DNA from: Syntrophorhabdus sp. PtaU1.Bin058 | Lineage (GTDB): Bacteria; Desulfobacterota; Syntrophorhabdia; Syntrophorhabdales; Syntrophorhabdaceae | NCBI GenBank assembly: GCA_002067975.1 | Contig: MVRS01000073.1 | Location: 1 to 49,337 of the forward strand | Direction: 5' to 3' | DNA: 49,337 nucleotides | Shown: piece by piece, positions 15,529 to 24,308 of the stretch | Position numbering within the stretch: position 1 is the first letter of the stretch | How the letters are laid out: each line of letters opens with the position of its first letter | Translations under genes and position numbers: made by a program | Notes under the pieces: generated by a model | Database searches by the model: none | Told to the model about the DNA's origin: nothing | The model's input: the letters and a program-made list of their open reading frames with translations, nothing else

Positions 15529-16788
15529 ATGCATTATTTTGAATACAGGAAAGGTCGATTGTATTGTGAAAAGGTACCTGTGGCAGAGATTGCCGATGCC
15601 GTCGGTACGCCCTTCTATGTATATAGCTACCGGACCTTTGAGAGACATTTCCGTGTTTTTAACGATGCCTTTAAAAAGATACCCCATATTACGTGCTATT
15701 CCTGCAAGGCAAACGAGAGCAGCGCGATCCTGAGGATGACGGCGAGGTTCGGCGGCGGCGCCGATATCGTCTCCGGAGGAGAACTTTACAAGGCCCTTCA
15801 TGCCGGGATCCCGGCGAACAGGATAGTATTTTCCGGTGCAGGAAAGACCGGGGAGGAGTTGCGATCCGCAATCAGGGCGAAGATCCTCATGATCAATATC
15901 GAGTCTGAGGGGGAGTTGCAGGCTGTATCGCGATTGGCGCGGACCCTGAAAAGAGACGTACCCGTATCAATACGGGTGAATCCCGAGATTGACCCCAGGA
16001 CCCATCCGTACATAACGACAGGACTGAAGAAGAACAAGTTCGGTGTGTTGTGGGAAGATGCCCAAAGGCTCTACAGGGAGATAAAAAAGGAGCGGTTCCT
16101 TGCTCCGGTGGGCATATCGTCCCATATAGGTTCCCAGATACTTGAGCTTACACCCTTTGTTGAGGCGGTACGGTCTCTGAAGTCTATGATCCGACAACTG
16201 AAAGGGGACGGCATAACGGTCCGGATGGTCGATATCGGCGGAGGGCTGGGAATAACCTACAAGGATGAGCTGCCGCCGCATCCCGAGGAATATGCAGGCG
16301 TCATGGAAAAGGAACTGGAAGGGATGGGGCTTATGCTGATACTTGAGCCCGGCAGGGTGCTTGTAGGGAACAGCGGGGTCTTCATCACGAAGCTCCTGTA
16401 TATCAAGAAGATACCGGGGAAGACCTTCTACATCGTCGATGGGGCCATGAACGACCTTGTAAGGCCCGCCTTCTATGGCGCGTACCACGAGATAATGCCT
16501 GTAAAAAAAGGGCGAGGCGATACGATAAAGGTCGATATTGTAGGTCCTGTGTGCGAGTCAGGTGATTTTTTTGCGAAAGACCGGCCGATAGCATCCGTCA
16601 AAGACGGGGAACTTCTTGCCGTCCTCGGCGCCGGTGCGTACGGTTTTTCCATGTCCTCGAACTATAATGCCCGGAGACGGGTTGCAGAGGTATTAGTAAA
16701 AGACAGAGAATTCTATGTTATAAGAAAGAGAGAGACCCTCAGGGATTTGACGAGGGGCGAATCCGTACCACCCTTTCTGAAGGCATGA
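15529..16788 (+). CDS. lysA: Diaminopimelate decarboxylase
   Basis: A 419-residue PLP enzyme that converts meso-diaminopimelate to lysine, the last step of lysine synthesis. The N-terminal domain has the PLP lysine in ITCYSCKANESSAIL; RVNPEIDPRTHPYITTG and KNKFGV follow, then GISSHIGSQI, DIGGGLGITY and the LEPGRVLVGNSG loop. The active-site cysteine is in VGPVCESGDFF, and LGAGAYGFSMSSNYNARRR closes the protein. It is of normal length. It follows a 71-base gap with partly repeated GGGGATCAGG words and leads into dapF, dapA and dapB. Confidence 0.97.
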   Translation: MHYFEYRKGRLYCEKVPVAEIADAVGTPFYVYSYRTFERHFRVFNDAFKKIPHITCYSCKANESSAILRMTARFGGGADIVSGGELYKALHAGIPANRIVFSGAGKTGEELRSAIRAKILMINIESEGELQAVSRLARTLKRDVPVSIRVNPEIDPRTHPYITTGLKKNKFGVLWEDAQRLYREIKKERFLAPVGISSHIGSQILELTPFVEAVRSLKSMIRQLKGDGITVRMVDIGGGLGITYKDELPPHPEEYAGVMEKELEGMGLMLILEPGRVLVGNSGVFITKLLYIKKIPGKTFYIVDGAMNDLVRPAFYGAYHEIMPVKKGRGDTIKVDIVGPVCESGDFFAKDRPIASVKDGELLAVLGAGAYGFSMSSNYNARRRVAEVLVKDREFYVIRKRETLRDLTRGESVPPFLKA

Positions 16789-16823
16789 ATTTCTGAAGGT
16801 ATGAATCTTTGGAGGTAGAATCA

Positions 16824-17639
16824 GTGGCTGAGTTAGAATTTTACAAAATGAGCGCCAGCGGCAATGACTTTATTGTCATCGATAACCGTGACGGGAAGGT
16901 CTATAAAAAATTCAGGAACATTATAGAGTTTGTAAAAAAGATAAGCAGGCAGCACCATTCGGTCGGCGCCGACGGCGTCATATTAATCGAGGCCCCAAAG
17001 GAAAATAATAATTTCAGCTGGAGGTTCTTTAATGCTGACGGCTCAGAGGCGGAGATGTGCGGCAATGGTGGAAGGTGCGCCGCTCGTTTTGCCAAGATAA
17101 AAGGCATCGCAGCAGAAAAGATGGCCTTTGAGACAATGGCCGGCGTAATCAAGGCAGAGGTCAACGGCACGAAGGTGAAGCTCCAGCTCACCACCCCGAA
17201 GGACCTGAAGCTCGATTACCCGGTAAAGCTTGAGGACAAAGAGATCTTCATCAACAGCGTCGATACGGGGGTGCCCCATGCCGTCCTCGTGGTGAAGGAT
17301 ATTGATTATATCTCTGTAAATGAACTGGGGAGTTCAATACGATATCACAAGATGTTCGGCAAAAAAGGGACGAACGTGAACTTTGTCGAGATTATCGACA
17401 AGGAAAACGTAAAGCTGAGGACCTATGAGAGGGGTGTTGAAGGAGAGACCTACGCATGCGGGACAGGCGCAGTCGCCTCCGTGGTTATCCTGACCAGCAA
17501 GTCCCAGGTGGAAAGCCCGGTCAATGTCCATACGCGGGGCGGAGAGGTCCTGAAGATCTACATAAACGAAGAGGTCTATCTCGAAGGTGATACAAAGATC
17601 ATATACGTTGGAAAGCTGTATGAAGAGGCATTGACGTGA
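16824..17639 (+). CDS. dapF: Diaminopimelate epimerase
   Basis: A 271-residue cofactor-independent racemase that interconverts LL- and meso-diaminopimelate. The two catalytic cysteines are in EMCGNGGRCAARF and in TYACGTGAVAS; FYKMSASGNDFIVID starts the protein and VDTGVPHAVL is also typical. I choose GTG 16824, because GGAGG lies 8 bases upstream; the frame is open to a TTG at 16809 that overlaps that same ribosome site. With dapA, dapB and lysA but no dapD, dapC or dapE in the window, a DapL-type direct aminotransferase route would need exactly this epimerase. Confidence 0.96.
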   Translation: MAELEFYKMSASGNDFIVIDNRDGKVYKKFRNIIEFVKKISRQHHSVGADGVILIEAPKENNNFSWRFFNADGSEAEMCGNGGRCAARFAKIKGIAAEKMAFETMAGVIKAEVNGTKVKLQLTTPKDLKLDYPVKLEDKEIFINSVDTGVPHAVLVVKDIDYISVNELGSSIRYHKMFGKKGTNVNFVEIIDKENVKLRTYERGVEGETYACGTGAVASVVILTSKSQVESPVNVHTRGGEVLKIYINEEVYLEGDTKIIYVGKLYEEALT

Positions 17640-17718
17640 ACAGACAGCTTTCAGCAGACAGCATTCAGGTGAAACCGATCGCTGTGAGCCAAAAGATGTT
17701 TTACCAAAAGGAGAAAGT

Positions 17719-18606
17719 ATGGATCTAAAAGGCGTATATACGGCACTTGTGACACCTTTCAAAAACGGAAAGGTTGATGAAGATGCATTGAAAGACCTTA
17801 TCGGGTTCCAGCTGAAAGAGGGTGTTGACGGTCTTGTACCCTGCGGGACTACAGGCGAGGCGCCTACGCTTTCTTATGAAGAACATGAGAGGGTGATCGA
17901 TCTGACGGTGAAGTATGCCGGCGGGAAGGTCCCTGTCATAGCAGGAACAGGCTCAAACAGCACGAAAGAAGCGATAGAGTTGACGGAAGGCGCGAAACGG
18001 CTCGGCGCCGACGCATGCCTTCTCACGACCCCTTACTACAACAAGCCCACACAGGAAGGCCTTTACCGGCACTATAAAGAGATCGCCGAGGCAGTGGATA
18101 TACCGCTCGTACTTTACAACATACCCGGCAGGACGGGCATCAACATGGCCCCGGAGACGATTAAAAGGGTCGCGGAAATCCCCACTATCGTCGGGATCAA
18201 GGAGGCATCAGGTTCCCTTGTCCAGGTCTCCGAGATATACAGACTGACCGGAGGGAGATTCACAATACTCTCCGGTGACGATAATATCTTCCTGCCCATG
18301 ATGAGCGTCGGCGCTGTCGGCGTCATATCAGTTCTCTCGAACATCATGCCGAAGGAATTGAAAGAACTGTACAGGGCATTTGCGGAACAAGGGGATATAA
18401 AGAAGGCGAGAGACATGCACACGAGACTTATGCCGCTCTTCCAGGGGATGTTCGTCGAGACGAACCCGATCCCGGTCAAGGAGGCCCTCTATTATATGGG
18501 TATGATCGAGAAGGAATTCAGGCTGCCGTTGTGCCCGCTTTCGGATGCGAACAGCAGATACCTGAAGGGGTTATTGAAGGAATACGGACTGCTGAAGAGA
18601 GAATAA
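17719..18606 (+). CDS. dapA: 4-hydroxy-tetrahydrodipicolinate synthase
   Basis: A 295-residue class I aldolase that condenses pyruvate with aspartate semialdehyde, the committed step towards DAP and lysine. It starts GVYTALVTPFKNGKVD; the signature LVPCGTTGEAPTLSYEEHERVI holds the catalytic threonines. LYNIPGRTGINM carries the catalytic Tyr, and the Schiff-base lysine is in IVGIKEASG. AAAAGGAG lies 6 bases upstream. The 79-base gap after dapF contains a small direct repeat (CAGACAGC twice). No lysine riboswitch is seen before it. Confidence 0.97.
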   Translation: MDLKGVYTALVTPFKNGKVDEDALKDLIGFQLKEGVDGLVPCGTTGEAPTLSYEEHERVIDLTVKYAGGKVPVIAGTGSNSTKEAIELTEGAKRLGADACLLTTPYYNKPTQEGLYRHYKEIAEAVDIPLVLYNIPGRTGINMAPETIKRVAEIPTIVGIKEASGSLVQVSEIYRLTGGRFTILSGDDNIFLPMMSVGAVGVISVLSNIMPKELKELYRAFAEQGDIKKARDMHTRLMPLFQGMFVETNPIPVKEALYYMGMIEKEFRLPLCPLSDANSRYLKGLLKEYGLLKRE

Positions 18607-18622
18607 GGCAGAGGAGTAGGAC

Positions 18623-19417
18623 ATGATCAGGCTTGCCATAACCGGTGTGTGTGGAAAGATGGGCAGCGCGATTTTGAAGCTCGCTGCCGGCGATAAGGAT
18701 TTTCACATAACAGGTGCCGTTGAAAAGAAGGGGCATCCGATGGTAGGGCAACCTGCGCGCCGTATTGTTGAAGATGTCCCTGATGACGTAATGATTGTCG
18801 ATGATATTTCAAAGGTGATCAACGCCTGCGATGTGGTCATTGATTTTACGGATCCACATACGACACTTGAAAATTTCAGGCTTGCCGGAGAGAAGAAGAA
18901 GTGCATTGTCATAGGCACGACAGGATTTTCCGGGGACGCCGTCAGGGAGATCAGCGATTCAAAGGATGTTAAGGCCGTTATGTCGCCGAATATGAGCATA
19001 GGCATGAATCTTATGTTCGATGTTATCGACAGGGTATCAAAGGTCCTTCAGGACGGTTACGACATCGAGATCGTTGAGATGCACCATCGCTGGAAAAAGG
19101 ATGCACCCAGCGGGACGGCGATGCAATTAAAGGAGATTGTGAAAGCTGCCCAGACAGGGAAGCAATGGGAAGAGGTCTACGGCAGAAAGGGGATCACAGG
19201 CGAGAGGAAGAACGAAGAGATCGCTGTCCTGGGACTGAGAGGCGGCGACATCGTCGGTGAGCATACGGTGATGTACGCCGGTATCGGCGAACGGCTTGAG
19301 ATTACCCACAGGGCCTATTCCCGTGAAAATTTTGCACGGGGGGCATTGGCGGCGGCGAAGTGGATCGTCCGTCAGGCTCCCGGAATCTACGGGATGAAGG
19401 ATGTGCTGGGACTGTAG
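18623..19417 (+). CDS. dapB: 4-hydroxy-tetrahydrodipicolinate reductase
   Basis: A 264-residue NAD(P)H-dependent reductase following DapA in the DAP pathway. The nucleotide-binding site is ITGVCGKMGSAIL, TGFSGD and the ATMSPN-type loop (KAVMSPNMSIGMN) follow, and the catalytic signature EMHHRWKKDAPSGTAM is complete. LRGGDIVGEHTVMYAG and ITHRAYSRENFARGAL are typical C-terminal stretches. It lies 16 bases after dapA, so it is in the same operon, and is the last gene before a repeat-rich 373-base gap. Confidence 0.97.
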   Translation: MIRLAITGVCGKMGSAILKLAAGDKDFHITGAVEKKGHPMVGQPARRIVEDVPDDVMIVDDISKVINACDVVIDFTDPHTTLENFRLAGEKKKCIVIGTTGFSGDAVREISDSKDVKAVMSPNMSIGMNLMFDVIDRVSKVLQDGYDIEIVEMHHRWKKDAPSGTAMQLKEIVKAAQTGKQWEEVYGRKGITGERKNEEIAVLGLRGGDIVGEHTVMYAGIGERLEITHRAYSRENFARGALAAAKWIVRQAPGIYGMKDVLGL

Positions 19418-19719
19418 CCCGTAGCGGCATATCCGTAAGTCGTAAGCCATGGAAACACCTGTTCAACGTTCTATGTTCAACGTTCAACGTTAAAACCAAA
19501 TAAAAGACTAAATCCGGGATTAAGGTGTTGCTTTGGTTGTTCCGGTTGTGCATTTTGTGATCCTCGCTTCACGCTGCATTCTTTCCTTATACCTTACAAT
19601 TCGCAATTTGCGGGTTTTATGTCTACAGATTAAGGGCAGCTTGTTATTTTTTTCTCTTAATATCCTGTTTTATGGTAAAAAATTGTAAAACACCGCAATA
19701 TCCTTGATAATAATTTCTC
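19418..19719. repeat. Gene-free gap with R1 arm and GTTCAACG array
   Basis: After dapB an R1 left arm (CCGTAAGTCGTAAGCC, 19433-19448) is followed by an array of 8-base words GTTCAACG, with one TCTATGTTC interruption (19460-19492). The same word occurs at 24103-24126, with its complement at 24186-24216. The rest of the gap is AT-rich, leads to the rex promoter and shows no gene. Confidence 0.65.
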
Positions 19720-19756
19720 TTGCAAAACCCCTCGATTATTGTTACATATATGATAA
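19720..19756 (+). promoter_or_regulatory. Promoter and possible auto-operator of rex
   Basis: TTGCAA (19720-19725) and TACATA (19743-19748) are spaced by 17 bases. TTGTTACATATATGATAA (19739-19756) overlaps the -10 box and matches the alternative Rex consensus TTGTTAA-N4-TTAACAA at 10 of 14 fixed positions. Self-regulation of rex is common, but the region is AT-rich, so the operator part is weak. Confidence 0.4.
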
Positions 19757-19790
19757 ATAAAGAGAAAATACTTAAAAAAGGAATAGAGAA

Positions 19791-20432
19791 ATGGCAAAAT
19801 ATTCAAAGATACCCGAAGCCACAATAAGACGACTTTCAAATTACCTGAAATGTCTTGGAGACTTAGAAGTTAAAAATGAAAAGGTAGCATCGAGTGCACT
19901 CATTGCAAATATCTGCAACGTCAATGCAGCGCAAGTCAGAAAAGATTTTGCCTATTTCGGTGAATTCGGCATCAGGGGCATGGGCTACAATGTGAAAGAA
20001 CTGAAAAGGCATATCAAGGAGATACTCGGCATCAACAGGGAATGGAGGATCGCAGTGGTCGGCATCGGCAACATGGGAAGCGCCCTGCTTGTTTATAAGG
20101 ATTTTCTGAAACAGAACTACAAGATAGTAGCTGCCTTTGATATCCAACCCGAAAGGGTCATCGGGCATATCTCGGAAAGGGTAGGAAAACCCGTTGAAAT
20201 TCTTCACGTCGATGGACTGAAAGAGGTGGTGAAGGCAAGGAATATTGAGATCGGGATTATTACAACACCTCCCCAGGAGGCACAAAAAGTAGCGGATTGG
20301 CTTGTTGATGCGAATATTAAAGGTATCCTGAATCTGTCACCTTCACCGGTGAGGACCCCTGAACACGTGAAGCTCCGCAACCTTTTCTTTACCTCTGCGC
20401 TGGACAATCTCGTCTACTACCTCTCAAATTAG
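19791..20432 (+). CDS. rex: Redox-sensing transcriptional repressor Rex
   Basis: A 213-residue homodimeric repressor that binds DNA when NADH is low and lets go when NADH rises. The winged-helix N-terminus contains IPEATIRRLSNYLKCL and CNVNAAQVRKDFAYFGEFG, with the recognition helix around AAQVRKD. The NAD(H)-binding Rossmann domain has VVGIGNMGSALL. The C-terminal FFTSALDNLVYYLSN is the domain-swapped helix. Targets usually include fermentative and electron-transfer genes. Two good Rex-like palindromes lie in this window, at 5402-5419 and 24291-24308. The DUF350-like gene and bioD follow closely. Confidence 0.96.
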   Translation: MAKYSKIPEATIRRLSNYLKCLGDLEVKNEKVASSALIANICNVNAAQVRKDFAYFGEFGIRGMGYNVKELKRHIKEILGINREWRIAVVGIGNMGSALLVYKDFLKQNYKIVAAFDIQPERVIGHISERVGKPVEILHVDGLKEVVKARNIEIGIITTPPQEAQKVADWLVDANIKGILNLSPSPVRTPEHVKLRNLFFTSALDNLVYYLSN

Positions 20433-20440
20433 AGGCAGCC

Positions 20441-21366
<926 letters not shown>

Positions 21367-21399
21367 GGGTTGCCTGCAACGTACAGTACGCAGCGGGTC

Positions 21400-22578
21400 T
21401 TATCGCGCCTTCGGCGCCATCTCCTTGAAATACTTCTCCGACCTTTCGATGACATCCATCTCAACGCAGTAGGCCAGCCGGAAATAGCCAGGTTTCCCGA
21501 AACCAATCCCGGGTACTGCAAGGATATGGTGCTGCTGCAGGTTTCTCACGAACTGGATATCGTCAGGTATGGGCGAACGCGGGAAAATGTAGAATGCCCC
21601 CAGGGGTTTCGTCACATCGAACCCGGATTCCACAAGGATCCTGTAAATAGTGTCCCTTTTTCGCTGATAATCCATGATATCGACGCTGTTTCTCTGGAAT
21701 TTACTGACAAGTCTCTGCATGAGCGCAGGCGCGTTGATGAAGCCGAGTATCCTGTTTGCGAATATCATGGCATCTAAAAGGGGTCTCAGATTTTTTATAT
21801 GAGGCGATGCGGCGATATGGCCTATACGCTCCCCGGGAAGGGCAAGGTCTTTTGAGTGGCACGTAACGACGATCGTATCCTCGTATATATTGAAAAGGTC
21901 TGGCAGGACAGTGCCGTTGTAGATGATCTTTCTGTACGCCTCGTCAGCGATGATGAATATCCTCTGCCCCTTTTCCCTCCGTTTTAAAAGAAGCGCTGCA
22001 AGGGCTTTCAACTCCTCTTCGTTATACACAACGCCTGTCGGGTTATGGGGGGAATTGATGAGGATCGCCTTTGTCTTTTTGTTTATTGCCTTTTCAATCT
22101 TTTCGATATCGAGATGAAAGTCGTCCCTTGCATCGACGAGCCGTATCGACCCGCCGTGATTCTCGATATAGAACCTGAATTCCACGAAAAACGGATTGGG
22201 AACGATTACCTCATTGCCCGGATCAAGGAGTGCCTTCAGTGTGACGTTAATGCCCCCGGCAGCCCCCACGGTCATGATGATATTGTCTTTTGTAAAGGGC
22301 AGCCCTGATTTTTCTTCATAGAATTTCGCAATATCGGCCCTTACCTCTTCGTAGCCGCTGTTTGTCATGTACCGGTGCATGCCCTTTATCTTTGAAGAGG
22401 CGATGCGCACCAGTTCTTCCTTCAGTTCGATGGGCGGCTCCGCGATGGGATTGCCGAGGGTAAAGTCGAGTATGTTCTCCGGACCAAACTGTTTTTTCAG
22501 TTTTTCTCCTTCTTCGAACATCGCCCGTATCCACGAGGAGTCCTTCATCGACCTGCTGATACTTTTTGAGATACCCAT
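21400..22578 (-). CDS. Class I/II aminotransferase (second of a tandem pair)
   Basis: A 392-residue PLP-dependent aminotransferase of fold type I. It has FTLGNPIAEPP and HRYMTNSGYEEVRADIAKFY at the substrate side, the PLP phosphate/ring contacts INSPHNPTGVVY and IADEAYRKI, the Schiff-base lysine in CHSKDLALPGERIGHIA, and the C-terminal carboxylate-binding Arg in FRLAYCVEMD. It starts 3 bases after the first copy's stop and is plainly a paralogue of it. The leader peptide at 23882-23944 suggests a role in Phe/Tyr metabolism (transamination of prephenate, phenylpyruvate or hydroxyphenylpyruvate). By sequence alone it could also be an aspartate-type enzyme. Confidence 0.9.
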   Translation of the reverse strand: MGISKSISRSMKDSSWIRAMFEEGEKLKKQFGPENILDFTLGNPIAEPPIELKEELVRIASSKIKGMHRYMTNSGYEEVRADIAKFYEEKSGLPFTKDNIIMTVGAAGGINVTLKALLDPGNEVIVPNPFFVEFRFYIENHGGSIRLVDARDDFHLDIEKIEKAINKKTKAILINSPHNPTGVVYNEEELKALAALLLKRREKGQRIFIIADEAYRKIIYNGTVLPDLFNIYEDTIVVTCHSKDLALPGERIGHIAASPHIKNLRPLLDAMIFANRILGFINAPALMQRLVSKFQRNSVDIMDYQRKRDTIYRILVESGFDVTKPLGAFYIFPRSPIPDDIQFVRNLQQHHILAVPGIGFGKPGYFRLAYCVEMDVIERSEKYFKEMAPKAR

Positions 22579-22581
22579 CTT

Positions 22582-23772
22582 TCACCTCTTGATGAATTTT
22601 TTTCCGATCCGGATGAACCCGTCCCTGCTTTTCAGTATTGTTGCAAGGGGAACGCAATATGCTATCCTGAAATATCCTTTTTTCCCGAACCCCCTGCCCG
22701 GCACTACCATGATCCTTTCTTCCTGCTGGAGTGTCCTGACGAACTCCAGTTCATCGGGGATCGGAGATTTTGGGAACATATAGAAGGCACCCATTGGTTT
22801 TACACATTCAAAGCCCGCCTCCATGAGTATTTCATAGAGGGTGTCCCTCTTTTTCTGGTAATCGTCGATGCTGACGGAGGTCCTCTGGAATTTCCCGACG
22901 ACCCTCTGGAAAAGCGCCGGCGCATTGACAAAACCGAGGGCCCTCATGGAGATCATAAGCGCCGACACCATGAGTTCATATCCCTTGATGCGGGGGGAGA
23001 TGGCGATATAACCTATCCGTTCCCCGGGGAGGGCAAGGTCCTTCGAGTGGGACGTGACGGCCATGACAAGATCGTACAGCTTGAACAGGTTCGGCAGTTT
23101 TGTGCCGTTATATACTATCTTCCGGTATGCATCGTCGGCCACGATATATATCTCCTGGCCTTCTTTTCTCTTCTGCCGGAGGAGCCCGGCAAGGTCCTTC
23201 AGGACCTTCTCATTATAGACGGCACCCGTGGGGTTATTGGGGCTGTTGAGGAGGACGACCTTTGTCTTTTTGGTGATTGCCCGTTCTATCCTGTCGATGT
23301 CGAGCTGGAAATCTGCTCGTGACGTCACCAGTTTCATGACGCCGCCGTAATTTTCTATATAGTTTTTAAATTCCCAGAAGAACGGCGACGGTACGATGAC
23401 CTCGTCGCCGCTGTTAAGTGTGCTTTTCAGGAGTATATTGAGCCCCCCTGCGCAGCCCGTTGTCATGAAAACATGGGAAGGGTTGAAGGCAAGTCCGTAA
23501 AGCTCACGGAGGTATTCCGCTATCTCACCTCTTGCATCTTCGTATCCGCTGTTCGTCATGTACCTGTGCATTCCCTTCCGGGGATGCAGGAGCGTCTCTG
23601 CAAGCGTTTTCTGAAGGTCTTTCGGCGGCTCAGTATCGGGATTGCCGAGGGAGAAGTCGTAGACATTGTCTTCCCCGTATTGTTTTTTGATCTTGATCCC
23701 CTCTTCGAACATCCTGCGGGTCCAGCCTTCCTGGTCTGCAATCAGCTTATGCAATTTTTTAGAAACGATCAT
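22582..23772 (-). CDS. Class I/II aminotransferase (first of a tandem pair)
   Basis: A 396-residue PLP enzyme with the same layout as its downstream paralogue: FSLGNPDTEPP, HRYMTNSGYEDARGEIAEYL, LNSPNNPTGAVY, VADDAYRKIVY, Schiff-base lysine in SHSKDLALPGERIGYIA, and FRIAYCVPL at the end. The frame is open 18 codons further, but CAGGAGG lies 6 bases before ATG 23772 and the second terminator hairpin ends just upstream, so this start is chosen. It heads the operon controlled by the Phe/Tyr attenuator, which makes it a candidate aromatic aminotransferase. Two close copies in tandem suggest a recent duplication with divided substrate range. Confidence 0.9.
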   Translation of the reverse strand: MIVSKKLHKLIADQEGWTRRMFEEGIKIKKQYGEDNVYDFSLGNPDTEPPKDLQKTLAETLLHPRKGMHRYMTNSGYEDARGEIAEYLRELYGLAFNPSHVFMTTGCAGGLNILLKSTLNSGDEVIVPSPFFWEFKNYIENYGGVMKLVTSRADFQLDIDRIERAITKKTKVVLLNSPNNPTGAVYNEKVLKDLAGLLRQKRKEGQEIYIVADDAYRKIVYNGTKLPNLFKLYDLVMAVTSHSKDLALPGERIGYIAISPRIKGYELMVSALMISMRALGFVNAPALFQRVVGKFQRTSVSIDDYQKKRDTLYEILMEAGFECVKPMGAFYMFPKSPIPDELEFVRTLQQEERIMVVPGRGFGKKGYFRIAYCVPLATILKSRDGFIRIGKKFIKR

Positions 23773-23790
23773 ATAGTCCTCCTGGCAATA

Positions 23791-23817
23791 AAAAAGCCAT
23801 GGATCAATCCCATGGCC
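23791..23817 (-). terminator. Second terminator hairpin of the aminotransferase leader
   Basis: On the minus strand GCCATGG, a 7-base loop and CCATGGC form a perfect 7-bp stem followed by TTTTTT, ending about 12 bases before the ribosome site of the first aminotransferase. It repeats the CCATGG core of the upstream hairpin and could act as a second, back-up attenuation point or a ribosome-site shield. Confidence 0.75.
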
Positions 23818-23828
23818 TGCAAACAATT

Positions 23829-23861
23829 AAAAAGCCATGGGCCTTTGCACCCATGGCTTTT
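23829..23861 (-). terminator. First attenuator terminator of the aminotransferase leader
   Basis: On the minus strand AAAAGCCATGGG and CCCATGGCTTTT form a 12-bp stem around an 8-base loop (TGCAAAGG), followed by a T-run. Eleven bases of its 5' arm and loop (CATGGGTGCAA, 23845-23855) are perfectly complementary to the end of the leader-peptide frame (TTGCACCCATG, 23883-23893), giving an antiterminator that excludes the terminator. Confidence 0.85.
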
Positions 23862-23881
23862 GCTTTCTCAGAGCAAAGAGA

Positions 23882-23944
23882 TCATGGGTGCAAGCAGGTA
23901 AAGTAGTAAAAATAAAAGAATGAATACACGGATGATCTCTGCAT
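23882..23944 (-). CDS. Phe/Tyr-rich attenuator leader peptide
   Basis: A 20-codon frame on the minus strand from ATG 23944 to TGA 23884-23882. Codons 7-15 read YSFFYFYYF, eight aromatic residues in nine, the hallmark of a ribosome-sensing leader for Phe and Tyr (compare the known pheL type). The last codons (LHP and the stop) form the antiterminator arm, so a ribosome that reaches the stop would cover it and let the terminator form; a ribosome stalled at Phe/Tyr codons would leave it free. No Shine-Dalgarno precedes the ATG, and the promoter is so close that the message may be leaderless. Confidence 0.85.
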   Translation of the reverse strand: MQRSSVYSFFYFYYFTCLHP

Positions 23945-23952
23945 GGTATAAA

Positions 23953-23982
23953 CATTTAAATGGAAAGCAGTGTATTTGTCAA
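23953..23982 (-). promoter_or_regulatory. Promoter of the attenuated aminotransferase operon
   Basis: On the minus strand TTGACA (23977-23982) is followed 17 or 18 bases on by TTAAAT/TAAATG (23953-23959). Transcription would start near 23947, only a few bases before the leader-peptide ATG at 23944. Confidence 0.6.
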
Positions 23983-24030
23983 GAAAATTCTCACATTTCG
24001 TCTATCCAGACTGCCGGATTCGTTGAGTTT

Positions 24031-24236
24031 TTAGCTATTAGCTATCAGCCCTATAAACCCGTAAGGCATGAGGCGTTAGGCGTAAGGGGAGAAATAACAC
24101 CCGTTCAATGTTCTATGTTCAATGTTAACACAAAACAGAGAGACTGAATGGGCCAGACAGAGAAGTGGAAGGCATGAATTTAAAAAACGTTGAACGTTGA
24201 ACCTTGAACGTTGAACAGCTTTTCGCCTTACGGATG
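24031..24236. repeat. Composite nested inverted repeat (R1 + GTTCAATG words)
   Basis: The left side holds TTAGCTATTAGCTATCAGCC, then R1 words (CGTAAGG, CATGAGG, CGTTAGG, CGTAAGG; to 24090), then GTTCAATG words (24103-24126). The right side mirrors it with AACGTTGAAC words (24186-24216) and CGCCTTACGG (24224-24233). The central 60 bases are purine-rich. It is the largest of these elements, fills the divergent gap before the MoxR gene, and shows that different word families nest inside one palindrome. Confidence 0.8.
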
Positions 24237-24259
24237 TATTGCCGCGTTTTGTCGAACGA

Positions 24260-24288
24260 TTGACTTTGTAGCCTTAAAGCCTTATACT
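24260..24288 (+). promoter_or_regulatory. Promoter of the MoxR-VWA operon
   Basis: TTGACT (24260-24265) and TATACT (24283-24288) with an ideal 17-base spacer. Transcription should start near 24295, inside the following palindrome. Confidence 0.75.
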
Positions 24289-24290
24289 AT

Positions 24291-24308
24291 TAGTGATATT
24301 TTTCACTA
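24291..24308 (+). promoter_or_regulatory. Candidate Rex operator
   Basis: TAGTGATATTTTTCACTA has perfect 6-base arms (TAGTGA / TCACTA) and matches the Rex consensus TTGTGAA-WWWW-TTCACAA at 15 of 18 positions. It covers the predicted transcription start, as the palindrome at 5402-5419 does at the reductase promoter, and shares the core GTGA-W-ATTTTTCA with it. Confidence 0.55.

Noticed and set aside
17640-17718. Lysine riboswitch before dapA
   Set aside because: The gap is only 79 bases, far too short for the lysine riboswitch, and contains a small direct repeat instead.
19551-19570. TTGTGATCCTCGCTTCACG considered as a Rex operator
   Set aside because: The half-sites are spaced two bases too far apart for the Rex palindrome, and no promoter boxes are near.
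21367-21399. Terminator between bioD and the aminotransferase
   Set aside because: Only very short stems (such as GTTGC/GCAAC with a 2-base loop) and no T-run on either strand.
23773-23982. Aminotransferase leader considered as a T-box riboswitch
   Set aside because: No T-box sequence or specifier-loop layout is seen. The Phe/Tyr-rich mini-ORF with an antiterminator pairing explains it better.
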